Source: Bradyrhizobium arachidis (lineage in GTDB: Bacteria; Pseudomonadota; Alphaproteobacteria; Rhizobiales; Xanthobacteraceae). Taken from it: 64,000 nt of DNA. The DNA lies in NCBI RefSeq assembly GCF_015291705.1, contig NZ_CP030050.1:2232001-2296000 (forward strand), given 5' to 3'. Every line of letters begins with the position of its first letter. Position 1 is the stretch's first letter. Positions 29,656 to 38,324 of the stretch are shown here, piece by piece. The notes beneath the pieces were generated by a model, which did not search any database, had not been told where the DNA came from, and saw nothing but the letters and a program-made list of their open reading frames with translations. The position numbers and the translations under genes are program-made.

Positions 29656-29946
29656 ATGATCACCTTCGCACCACTGCTCGTCTTCCTCGTCATAGGCTTT
29701 TTCGCGTGGCTGCTCTTCACGCTTGCAGTCTTCGCGTTGCCCGTCTTCGCCGGCGTAACGGTTGGTCTTTGGGCCTTCCACACGGGAGCCGGCGCTCTGG
29801 GCGGCATCGCTGTCGCCCTCGTCGCTGGCGCCGCGACGTTCAGCATCGGCCAGCTCGCGCTCGCCCTCGTGACATGGACTTGGCTCCGACTCTTTGGTCA
29901 TCATCTTTTACGTCGCACCGGCGACCGTCGCCGGTTACAGCGCTAA
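29656..29946 (+). CDS. small membrane protein, C-terminus probably frameshifted
   Basis: Starts MITFAPLLVFLVIGFFAWLL, with CGGAGC upstream, and contains two to three membrane segments (LFTLAVFALPVFAGVTVGLW, GGIAVALVAGAATFSIGQLA). After about residue 82 the frame turns basic (RRTGDRRRLQR), whereas the adjacent frame continues as a hydrophobic segment (VIIFYVAPATVAGYSA). This suggests a frameshift near 29890 and an originally longer protein. Function unknown. The first 80 residues are convincing coding sequence. Confidence 0.5.
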   Translation: MITFAPLLVFLVIGFFAWLLFTLAVFALPVFAGVTVGLWAFHTGAGALGGIAVALVAGAATFSIGQLALALVTWTWLRLFGHHLLRRTGDRRRLQR

Positions 29947-30312
29947 ACCGACGCAGCAGGATGATTGTCTCCTAGTCCGTGAAGCTCATCATGCGATTGT
30001 TTTTCCAGACGCTGAAGCTCCTCTGAAGCGACGGAGGCCGCCGACGGCACGGCTTCATCATCCAGATGATCCAGCACTCGCCGAAGCTCTCCTTGAGAGA
30101 ACTGCTCTGAATGCAATTCGGCTTGCGCGAAAGCCGACGAGGTGAAGTGATCCATCTCGCCATTCCTGAAGCTCCTCTGCGGGCTCCTCGTCAAGCGGTC
30201 GTCGAAGCTCCTCTGCGCGCCTCGTGACTGCCACGTGCCTAATCCTGCCGGCATAACGTTCAACGAACAGCCCGTTCGGCGCGCCGGAATCCTCGCCGAG
30301 TGGACGGCCGCT
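29947..30312. other. gene-free, with short direct repeats
   Basis: The 12-mer GAAGCTCCTCTG occurs at about 30013, 30168 and 30204, with a degenerate copy near 30082. A minus frame (29943-30329) just beyond the nopM stop reads through them, but is not recognisable. Confidence 0.4.
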
Positions 30313-32760
30313 TCACAGCTCAAGCGCATGATCCGCGAGCACCTGCCGCATCAGTGCGCCCTTGATCTCGCGGGCGATCTCGTCGCGGATCTGGGCTCCG
30401 AACTGCAACTCGGCGTCGCTGTTTCCGGTCAGGTGATGGTCGGCGAGTCGCTGCTCGAGCCGGCTCGGAAACTCCCCGTCCATCGCCTCGGCGAGCCGGT
30501 TCTGCATCTCTGCATGGGCGTCGGGGGCAATCCGGCTCACCACCGTTTCCCAGGGCTGCCAGCGAGTTGCCATAAAATCGGCGAACCCCGCCGCTTCCTC
30601 ATTCCGCACCTGCGTCTCGGCTGCGGTGAGGTCGTGCTCAGTGACGTACGAGATGTCATAGAACCGCATGTCCGGAGCGATGAGCTGCAGGTCCAGCCGG
30701 TCACGTAGCTTGACCTGATAGGCGAGATAGACCTCGATCTCATCGACGAACTGGAGTGAGTTGACCTTCTGACGGGCAATCGGCTCGAGTGCGCCCAGGC
30801 GGAACAAGACCCGGGCCTTCTGGATGAGCTCGCCGAGCCGATCGTCATAGGCCCCGTCCTCGACATCAGCGTTCAGGCGTGCGGTCTGCATGCTGTTCCA
30901 GGTCAGAGTGATGCGATCCTGGCAGCTCTCGCTCGCCCCGAAAGCCAACTGAAAATACTGCTCGCGCAAGTGCGGTCTGATCGCAGCCTGCTGCAGATCC
31001 TCGGCGACGGCCTCCCGGAGATAAGGATTATCATAATTTACGGTGTTCCGTAGCCTATCGAGGAAGAGCGCGTATTCCGGCGCCCCCGCTTCGCCGGCGA
31101 AGTTTTGCCAGGCGTCGATCACCTTCGGCTCCCCGTCCATCCAGTCCGCTACCACCTCGGCGAGCGACCGTTCCTGATCCACCGCCGGTCCCTCGCCCAT
31201 CGAGAAGAAGACCCGCGGGCCGTCATAGCCCGGGGAATTGAGGGCTTCCGCCAAATTCGTACGCACCCGCTCGGGCAGCGGATTATTCTCCAAATAAACC
31301 ATGCACCCAAAACCTAGCCGGGTTAGCAGCGCCTGCGGCAAGCTGCTCAGCCGATTATTGCGTGCCTCGAGCACCTGCAGTTCGACGGGGAGATTGTCGG
31401 GTAAGCTGGTCAGCCGGTTGCCGCCGACGTGAAGTCTCTGAAGGTCGGGGGGGAGGGTCTCGGGCAAACTGTCCAGCTGGTTGTCGCGCGCAAAGAGCAC
31501 CTGCAGTTCGACGGGGAGAGTGTCGGGAAGGCTGGTCAGCCGGTTGCCATCGGCTTCGAGCTCTTGGATTTCAGGCGGGAGTGTATTGGGAAGGCTGGTC
31601 AAGCGATTGCCGCCGACGGCAAGTGACTGAAGTCCGATGGGGAGGGCGTCGGGCAGTCTGGTCAACCGGTTGCCACGGACGTCGAGGTCCTGCAGCCCAT
31701 CCGGCAGGGTATCTGGCAGGCTGGTCAAGCGGCTACTGCCGACCGCGAGCGTCAAAAGCCCCTCTGGAAGGTTTTCAGGCAGACTGGTCAGCCGGTTGCC
31801 CCCGATGGCAAGTGACTGAAGCCCGTTAGGGAGTGTGTCGGGCAGGCGGGTCAGCCGGTTGCCGCTGGCGCCGAGCGCCCGCAGTCCAGACGGGAGGGCG
31901 TCAGGCAGGTGCACCAACTCGTTGTCGCTCACGTTGAGCGACTGAAGCCCAGGCGGAAGGGCGGGTGGCAGTGTCGTCAGGGATAGATTTAAGAGCTCCA
32001 GCCCTGCATAGACGTCGCCTGCCTCACTCCAGGCTTTTATTCGTCTTACAGCCTCTTTGCGGTTCTCGTCTTGCGACTGCCCTTCCTCTTCGGCCCAACC
32101 ATCCAGGATCTGGTTAAGCCGCGACTCGCTGAAGACAGGTTCTTCATGCGTCTGACCGCTTGCGCGCCTCGGAGCCCCCGTTTGCAAGGCTATGGTCCAC
32201 TGCGCTGCGGCCGGGGTCAGTCTAGAGGTATTGCCATCGCCCGGCCGGGGCTGTCGGCCCAGAATCGATGCCCCCAAATTTTGCTCGGAACGATTCGCGG
32301 CGAATGTTGACGACTCCGGCGCTACATCACCGGCCCCGGCCCACGAATGCTCCTCCTGATCGACACTATACGGCGGCCAATCGGCAGCTGAATCCATGGC
32401 GTGCCAATCATCTGTCAGACTGAAGTTGCCATCCGACAACTGCCCGTCGCGATCCGCGACCGGAAAAAGCACATGCTGATCGTCTCGTTCAGAGCAGGCG
32501 AACGAATTCGACGGCGACCGCGAGGTGCCCTGTCGGACTACATCCTCGTGCGGCATTCCCAAACGATCCGCACCTCTGTTCGAAGCAACACAGGGCGGCT
32601 CGCCGAGGCTAATTGGATTGGGAGGCAGGCGACCGTGAAGACGCAAATCATTCACGTGCTGCTGAAACCCGGCTTGGTCGGCCTGCTGCTGTTGCCGCCG
32701 ATCGTAGTACGCCTGATCGACACGGGTCTCGAATGGGTTGAGATTATTAAACGCATCCAT
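30313..32760 (-). CDS. nopM: type III effector NopM, LRR-containing E3 ubiquitin ligase
   Basis: Encodes an 815-residue effector of the IpaH/NopM class, delivered into host cells by the type III system, where it ubiquitinates host proteins. An N-terminal region of about 250 residues contains the secretion signal; eleven leucine-rich repeats of about 20 residues (254-490, unit L..L.V.GNRLT.LP..LP..) recognise substrates; the C-terminal NEL domain (about 500-815) holds the catalytic cysteine Cys613 in ESCQDR. The protein appears full length and intact. A tts box lies 60 bases upstream, so expression should be flavonoid-NodD-TtsI dependent. Known NopM proteins affect host defence and nodulation. 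The gene stands alone, far from any secretion apparatus genes, as is usual for effectors. Confidence 0.95.
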   Translation of the reverse strand: MDAFNNLNPFETRVDQAYYDRRQQQQADQAGFQQHVNDLRLHGRLPPNPISLGEPPCVASNRGADRLGMPHEDVVRQGTSRSPSNSFACSERDDQHVLFPVADRDGQLSDGNFSLTDDWHAMDSAADWPPYSVDQEEHSWAGAGDVAPESSTFAANRSEQNLGASILGRQPRPGDGNTSRLTPAAAQWTIALQTGAPRRASGQTHEEPVFSESRLNQILDGWAEEEGQSQDENRKEAVRRIKAWSEAGDVYAGLELLNLSLTTLPPALPPGLQSLNVSDNELVHLPDALPSGLRALGASGNRLTRLPDTLPNGLQSLAIGGNRLTSLPENLPEGLLTLAVGSSRLTSLPDTLPDGLQDLDVRGNRLTRLPDALPIGLQSLAVGGNRLTSLPNTLPPEIQELEADGNRLTSLPDTLPVELQVLFARDNQLDSLPETLPPDLQRLHVGGNRLTSLPDNLPVELQVLEARNNRLSSLPQALLTRLGFGCMVYLENNPLPERVRTNLAEALNSPGYDGPRVFFSMGEGPAVDQERSLAEVVADWMDGEPKVIDAWQNFAGEAGAPEYALFLDRLRNTVNYDNPYLREAVAEDLQQAAIRPHLREQYFQLAFGASESCQDRITLTWNSMQTARLNADVEDGAYDDRLGELIQKARVLFRLGALEPIARQKVNSLQFVDEIEVYLAYQVKLRDRLDLQLIAPDMRFYDISYVTEHDLTAAETQVRNEEAAGFADFMATRWQPWETVVSRIAPDAHAEMQNRLAEAMDGEFPSRLEQRLADHHLTGNSDAELQFGAQIRDEIAREIKGALMRQVLADHALEL
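31321..31990 (-). repeat. leucine-rich repeat units inside nopM
   Basis: About eleven tandem units of 60 to 63 bases encode the repeats. Neighbouring units share long identical stretches (for example GGCAAGCTGGTCAGCCGGTT variants), so the array could change copy number by recombination. Confidence 0.85.
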
Positions 32761-32820
32761 CCCACTCTCCTAGTCAGATCTGAGCAGCTAACGCCGGTCT
32801 GGATAAGTACGTTCACGCTA

Positions 32821-32848
32821 AGAGGCTTAGCTTTCTAGAAGCTGACGA
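32821..32848 (-). promoter_or_regulatory. tts box of nopM
   Basis: The minus strand reads TCGTCAGCTTCTAGAAAGCT followed by AAGCCTCT. It matches the TtsI-binding consensus (TCGTCAGCTTNTCGAAAGCTA) at all but about two positions, 60 bases from the nopM start. Confidence 0.9.
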
Positions 32849-33505
32849 GGGATCAGAGTGATCGTAACTGTCCCGTAAGCCTTCGTGGAACACTTATTGC
32901 TGGATGGATCATTGCAGTGACAGCTTGCGTATGTCTGCTACGCAGACTTGAGCCTTGCCGGCGTGATCTCGACGGAAGACGTGCTCATACTCCGCGAGAG
33001 CAAGTCAGAAAATTGCATCTCCCGCCGTGCATCCCGCAATCCGATCACTGCGCAGCTGGGTCGGACAGCAAATATCACCTTAACTTGACGCCACGCTGCG
33101 CACCTTCTTTTAGGTGACTGGTGGACCGATTGCTGCGCCAGTATGTTCATCGGAGGCGGGCCGAAGTCCATCGTCTCACCTCGAAAATCACCTGATGCGC
33201 TCTGGCAACCAACGGCTGGAGAAGATCAGGTAACAGGACGTTATCCGCTCATCGTGCCCATGCTCGCGGGGTGACGGTCAGGGAGGTGCAAGGTGGCTAT
33301 GCCGGTCGCTCTCACGACAGCACCAGGGAAGCAGACATTGCGCAAAACTGCAATTTGTCACGCGCATGCGGTGGCCACCGCCGGGGAGGCTGGGATTGGA
33401 AGTTGGCATACGAAGGCTGTGAGGCCGCCACTGCCCTGTTCTTGCGCAAATACGGAAAGGCGCTCTTCCGCAAAGTGAATCGGCGGACTTCTCGCGATGG
33501 AAACG
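32849..33505. other. no recognisable gene
   Basis: Short frames only. Confidence 0.4.
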
Positions 33506-33530
33506 AAAAACCCCGGCATGAAGGCCGGGG
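33506..33530 (-). terminator. hairpin with T-run on the minus strand
   Basis: Arms CCCCGGC / GCCGGGG with a 6-base loop, next to five A residues on the plus strand. It would terminate a minus-strand transcript from 33579 upwards. Confidence 0.6.
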
Positions 33531-33578
33531 CTCCCGTCATGCCACAGCGTACATCCGGCCGGGACAATCAGACGATGG

Positions 33579-34073
33579 TTAGCACGGAGTTTTCGAAGAA
33601 AATGTGACCTTCGCGGTCGCTCTTAAAGGTCGGAGTTTTCGCAAACCCTTGTAGACCGTACAATTGATCACACCGGCCACTTTGTTGCCTTCAGCGCTGT
33701 AGAAGCGTTGCTCGCTGCCTCGAGCGGGCAAACAGCAGACCCACGTGGCGATGGTCATTCCCGTTGAAGTCCCAAATCGCCTGTCAGAGACCTTTGTGCC
33801 TTTCTGAGGAATCAATGCCAGTTGGTCTCCGTCAAGGCAGTGATCCCGTCGGCACGAAGCACGGACTGATTTGAGAGGTTTTATTTCCAGCCATTGCTGT
33901 GCGGAAGGGGAGCCAAGCCATGCGCGTTCTCGGGTATTGTTTTCGTCCTCATGGGGCTGGCCAGTCCCGCTTACGCCTGGCGGGATATGGGCGACATGGA
34001 GTTGCCGCAATCGCTTACAGGCGGCATCGATGATGCATTGCGGCCGAAAGTCGATGCCCTCATCAAATAGCAT
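33579..34073 (-). CDS. uncertain small gene or gene fragment
   Basis: A minus frame of 164 codons whose C-terminal 75 residues (STGMTIATWVCCLPARGSEQ, VAGVINCTVYKGLRKLR) look protein-like. The terminator at 33506-33530 lies 48 bases downstream, supporting a transcript ending here. The N-terminal half looks random. The true start is unclear; one option is inside the frame at MTIATWVCCL (55 residues). No family recognised. A plus frame at 33930-34070 with a signal-like segment (VLMGLASPAYAWRDMGDMEL) overlaps and cannot be excluded. Confidence 0.25.
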   Translation of the reverse strand: MLFDEGIDFRPQCIIDAACKRLRQLHVAHIPPGVSGTGQPHEDENNTRERAWLGSPSAQQWLEIKPLKSVRASCRRDHCLDGDQLALIPQKGTKVSDRRFGTSTGMTIATWVCCLPARGSEQRFYSAEGNKVAGVINCTVYKGLRKLRPLRATAKVTFSSKTPC

Positions 34074-34599
34074 CCGGCGTATCCGCCTCAGGCCCGATCG
34101 ATTTTGAGAAGTCGTTTTGCGGCGATGTCTGGGCGGACCTTACTATTCTCGTCTACGACAAAGACGCCGCGATCATAACCGTTCTTCTGCTGGCGCATTG
34201 GGGCCCCTTGCATGTTAGCGTTCACACATCAAGCGCGCTGCAGAACTGTTTCCGAACAATAAAAACCTCCTGACTGCCTTGAAGATGATGGACGAATTTC
34301 ACGCGCGGTGGCTCAAGGCGGATGGTAAGCAATGCCAGCAATACGGATAGAGATCAGCGCGGCAGTTACTGGTCGCTGTTGCTGGTTGATGCGCAGTCTG
34401 ATCCGATTGCGTCCACTGACATTCCTGAGCGTCCGCCGAGGCGGGGTGATACCGATCTCGCTGCGACCTTGAAGATGATATACGAAATTGATCCCGGAGA
34501 CGCCGCTCTCATCCTTGAAAGCCCCTAAAGTTCTGACTACAGAGCTAAGGAAATCTGCCCTGGAGCGGGCTGCACGACTTGGTGCTCTAAGTGCGTGGC
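34074..34599. other. no recognisable gene
   Basis: Plus-strand frames include DVWADLTILVYDKDAAIITV, perhaps a shifted continuation of the signal-like frame at 33930, but nothing recognisable. Confidence 0.35.
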
Positions 34600-34905
34600 T
34601 TAAAGAATCGAAGCTGCTGGAAATGTGGGTAATCGAAAGCTGCGTCGTAGGCGCGCGGCTAAAGTTTTGGGCGTAAGCCGACCTCGCCGAGCCTGTCGGA
34701 TAGCTCGAGCTCCGAGGCGATATGGCGCGCTCAGCAGCAATTGAAAAAGCGCTCTGTTACCTTGGTAGATGGCGGCGGAGCGGTTACGTCCTGAACCCGT
34801 CATCACCTGCGCGCCGTCCGCGTTGTGAACGGACCACAACCACCTTCGACCGCCCTGCTTCAAGACATATTCGAAGAATGGGAGACTTATGGTTAGCGAG
34901 TCCAT
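34600..34905 (-). CDS. small hypothetical protein (101 residues)
   Basis: Starts MDSLTISLPFFEYVLKQGGR with RWLWSVHNADGAQVMTGSGR and NRSAAIYQGNRALFQLLLSA. The pattern (aromatic strand, RRW.W.V....G.V...G...S...A...ANRALF) suggests a small fold similar to the DUF1508-like proteins common in rhizobia, though I cannot confirm it. The basic C-terminus after residue 65 may be a shifted or extended tail. No clear ribosome binding site. Confidence 0.4.
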   Translation of the reverse strand: MDSLTISLPFFEYVLKQGGRRWLWSVHNADGAQVMTGSGRNRSAAIYQGNRALFQLLLSAPYRLGARAIRQARRGRLTPKTLAARLRRSFRLPTFPAASIL

Positions 34906-36050
34906 TTCTGACAATCGTGCGTTTGGTCTTCTGAATGCCAGAGCGGGCCCATTCCAGGCGATGTCTCATTGTAGCAGCCTTGGCAATGAACTCGCTTGAT
35001 CGGTCAATGCCGCTTTCATCAAAAGTGAGCTCATCCTGCGCTGTCTGTCGTGGCGCCAAAGTCGCGAAATGCTTGCGCGTTTTGGCCATAAGCGACATCT
35101 GCAGGATCCGGTCATCGTTTGCGGAGGACTTATGCCGCAGCAACCGTTTTTCTCTAGCAACTTTGAGTGGGTCGTCACGAAGGAAGGGGCGACGTGCATC
35201 AATCGTGACACCAGATTGGCCGGTACAACCCTTTTTCTCTGCCCAAATAGGTCACCGCCATCAGGATCGACCACCGTGGCCCAGTGATGCCCAACACAAT
35301 GGTCCTCCCATGTGATCGGCCGGACAATCTCGTTTCCGTCAGTATAGATGCGGCCAAGCGCGCTTGCTGGATCAGCCATCTTAAGCCGGGTTCCGTCCTT
35401 TACAACCGTCCTTAGCGCCGATTAGGGGGCGGCAGTGCCGCAAGAGCAGGTAAATCAAACACTTGGTATAGTTCGGACGGATGGGCTTGCGAACAACAGG
35501 CTGGCCGGAGCTATGGCTCAGTGTCTTGGACCAACGGCAGTATGCACGGCAAAGTTGCGTTAGGATCGATGCACGCTGACAAGATAGCTGCGCGTCGCCA
35601 AGTGAGATGTCCGCGATGTGGCTGCTTCTTTGCCGCGCTCGCCGGTATGCCGAATATTCAGCGAGGTGCATGTCGCATTTACGGATTCAATGCCCCAGCA
35701 ACGGCGACTTATGACTACACGTAATAGCCTTCCTGTAGCGGCGGCGGTCTTCGGCAAACGTCCGTATAGTTCTTTCCAACCTTCCCATATCCGCAATCGA
35801 TGTTCGTTTGATTGAGCTGCCGCTTGACGTCGTTTTAACTGTCGAGCAATCGAGGGGGCGATTGCAGTTATCTTTTGGTGATCCCGCCGATCAATCGAAC
35901 CGAACGGACTAAACTCATGAGTGCTACACAAAAGTCTTGTTTTGATACTTTGCACGGGAGCGGCTGTCCATGTGATCCCCCGGCTGGCTTGTTTCGCTCA
36001 ATCGAGCGAGCGCCGGCAGAGTTTGCTTTTCAGGCACGAGGGTCTGAACG
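34906..36050. other. no recognisable gene
   Basis: Over 1.1 kb upstream of the sulfotransferase gene. Overlapping minus frames of 119 to 137 codons show no family. No nod box was found. Confidence 0.4.
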
Positions 36051-37151
36051 ATGAGCGGACGTTTCGGCCGTTCGCCTGCGGTGTGCTTTCTTCTTGGTCT
36101 TCCACGATCCGGGACGACACTCCTGGCGCATTTGCTCCAGCACCATCCAGACATTGTGGCTCCGCCTGAACCCTGGTTGATGCTGGCGCTTGAAGCATTT
36201 GGCAAGGTGGACCAGCGCCATCCGGCGGGCAGCTCACTGATCAAGACCGCGACCTCGGAGTTTCTGGGGCGGATAGATCGCACGATCGCCAGCCGCGCTT
36301 ATGCCGATGCAGCATATGATCAGTATCTGGTGGACGCGGGCAAGCGCATCATCATAGACAAGACACCGCGGTATTGGACCGTGCTTGAGTTTCTTGAATC
36401 TGTCTATCCAGAAGCGCCACACATCCTTCTGATGCGCAATCCCTATGCCATCGCCGCTTCACTGAAATTGACGTGGGGCGTCCCACTGCGGACAGAAAGC
36501 CCGCATTCGGTTAGCGTATCCAGTCTCACCGATCTGATGCTCCGTCTGCCCGACGTCATCATAACTTCACTCGCCGATTTGGTTCTGGGCCTTCCCAAGC
36601 TCGCCGCGCACCGCTCTCGCCCGCAGACACAGTTCGTGCAATACGAACTGCTCGTGGCGCATCCGGACGAGGAAATCCGGCGTCTGTTGAAGGGGCTCGG
36701 CTGTGACCCAGCGGCCGTCGCATCGGCTGGGATGAGACAAGCAGATTATCTTCGATCCAGCAGCTTTGGGGATCGAAATATCCTGGAACGAAAGGCCGTC
36801 GACGAAAGCTCTGTCAAATCATGGCAATCTCAATTGAGCGTCGAAGAGATGCAAACCGTGACTGATTTGGTCGGCGCTGAGCTTTTGCTAGAACTCGGAT
36901 ATGAGCAGGAACTGGTGCGTGCACAGAAAGCCGGAGTGCTGGATAGGGGAAGTGAGGTAACCGAACTCTATCGTCGCATATTCCGAACCTGGTGGGATTT
37001 GCGAAGTACCAAGGCCGGAGCATTATCCGGTCCCTCTCACGCTGGAGAGCCGGTCCATACTGCTTGGAACGTTTCGGAGAACCGCGACGCGGCTATCGAG
37101 ATGTTGCGAGGCGAAGTCGAGCGGCTTGAGCGGATCCTCAATAACTCCTAG
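36051..37151 (+). CDS. PAPS-dependent sulfotransferase family protein
   Basis: Encodes a 366-residue sulfotransferase. The 5'-phosphosulfate-binding loop is FLLGLPRSGTTLLAHLLQ at residues 13-30, and the 3'-phosphate-binding region is around ILLMRNPYAIAASL. It transfers sulfate from PAPS to a sugar or other acceptor in the cytoplasm. It precedes nodP and nodQ, whose products make PAPS, so the three probably form one functional unit. Nod-factor sulfotransferases are NodH (reducing-end glucosamine) and NoeE (fucose); this protein is not obviously either, so the acceptor is unknown. The start has GAGG nine bases upstream. The C-terminus contains an extra helical tail ending in a leucine-rich segment. 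Confidence 0.8.
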   Translation: MSGRFGRSPAVCFLLGLPRSGTTLLAHLLQHHPDIVAPPEPWLMLALEAFGKVDQRHPAGSSLIKTATSEFLGRIDRTIASRAYADAAYDQYLVDAGKRIIIDKTPRYWTVLEFLESVYPEAPHILLMRNPYAIAASLKLTWGVPLRTESPHSVSVSSLTDLMLRLPDVIITSLADLVLGLPKLAAHRSRPQTQFVQYELLVAHPDEEIRRLLKGLGCDPAAVASAGMRQADYLRSSSFGDRNILERKAVDESSVKSWQSQLSVEEMQTVTDLVGAELLLELGYEQELVRAQKAGVLDRGSEVTELYRRIFRTWWDLRSTKAGALSGPSHAGEPVHTAWNVSENRDAAIEMLRGEVERLERILNNS

Positions 37152-37424
37152 GGCGATCTGAATGCTTGCGATCAAAACACGTTGGTTGATTTAGCCAAGA
37201 TCCTTAACCCGCACGAGCTGATCTCCCGATCAGGTGTGAGGCCGGCGCCGCCGCACCAGCGAAAGAATACGAGATGCTGCCGCGTCTGCAAGTCTGCTGT
37301 CCAATGGAGCTCGACCTCATGGACGAGCCGGCCGCTTGGCCGGCCGTTTCCTCCGCGCATATTCTCCACTCTGGGCCGGAGCTGAACGGCGAAGAACAGA
37401 GATCCTGCATCGAAAAGAAGATAT
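37152..37424. other. intergenic region before nodP
   Basis: No recognisable gene and no convincing nod box or terminator. Confidence 0.4.
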
Positions 37425-38324
37425 ATGCTGCCGAAACATCTGCGCCGACTCGAAGCTGAATCGATTGAAATCATGCGTGATGTGGTCGCCGGGTTCAAAC
37501 GGCCGGTCATGCTTTACTCGATCGGAAAAGACTCAAGCGTGATGCTGCACATTGCGATCAAGGCGTTCTATCCGGCAAAATTGCCTTTCCCCCTGCTTCA
37601 CGTCGACACGACCTGGAAATTCCGTGAGATGATCAGCTTTCGAGACGCGACAGCCAAGCGGCTCGGCCTCGACTTGATTGTCCATATCAACAAGGAGGGC
37701 ATCGCGCGCGGGATCAATCCGATCGAATCCGGCTCCGCGCTTCATACCCAGGTGATGAAGACAGACGCGCTGAAGCAGGCCCTCGACCTCCACGGATTTG
37801 ATGCCGCGTTTGGCGGCGCCCGGCGCGATGAGGAAAAGAGTCGCGCAAAAGAACGGATACTCTCCTTCCGTTCGGCCGGACACGGATGGGACCCCCGTAA
37901 CCAGCGGCCGGAGCTTTGGAGCCTGTTCAACACACGGATACGCCAGGGTGAAACCATGCGCGTGTTTGCGATGTCAAACTGGACCGAGCTCGATGTCTGG
38001 GAATACATCATGCTCGAGAAGATTCCGGTCGTTCCGCTCTACTTCGCCAAACTAAGGCCCACAGTACGTCGAAATGGTGCGACGATCATGATCGACGACA
38101 AGCGATTGCCGCTTAACCGCGGCGAGACGCCGGAAATGCGGATGATCCGCTTTCGCACGCTTGGATGTTATCCTTTGAGCGGGGCTATTGAATCCAACGC
38201 GATGGCGATTGAAGACATCGTCGCAGAAATGCGGACTGCGACTGTGTCGGAGCGCCAGGGACGCCTAATTGATGTCGATGAAGCCGCTTCAATGGAGAAG
38301 AAGAAGAGGGAAGGTTACTTTTGA
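37425..38324 (+). CDS. nodP: sulfate adenylyltransferase subunit 2 (CysD/NodP)
   Basis: Encodes a 299-residue ATP sulfurylase small subunit, which with the GTPase subunit makes adenosine phosphosulfate (APS) from ATP and sulfate. The PP-loop [11 protein letters not shown] (residues 32-42) and the family blocks [32 protein letters not shown] and [10 protein letters not shown] are intact, and length is normal. Its stop overlaps the start of nodQ (TGATG), so the two are translationally coupled. The name nodP rather than cysD is inferred from the CysN-CysC fusion next door and the symbiotic context; a housekeeping cysDNC cannot be fully excluded. Confidence 0.92.
   Translation: MLPKHLRRLEAESIEIMRDVVAGFKRPVMLYSIGKDSSVMLHIAIKAFYPAKLPFPLLHVDTTWKFREMISFRDATAKRLGLDLIVHINKEGIARGINPIESGSALHTQVMKTDALKQALDLHGFDAAFGGARRDEEKSRAKERILSFRSAGHGWDPRNQRPELWSLFNTRIRQGETMRVFAMSNWTELDVWEYIMLEKIPVVPLYFAKLRPTVRRNGATIMIDDKRLPLNRGETPEMRMIRFRTLGCYPLSGAIESNAMAIEDIVAEMRTATVSERQGRLIDVDEAASMEKKKREGYF

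Noticed and set aside
33590..33612. GGAGTTTTCGAAGAAAATG as tts box
   Set aside because: Alignment needs a deletion in the first half-site, and no effector-like ORF follows.
34784..35143. 119-codon minus frame (MAKTRKHFATLAPRQTAQDE...)
   Set aside because: Charged and superficially plausible, but overlaps a better small gene and has no recognised family or ribosome binding site.
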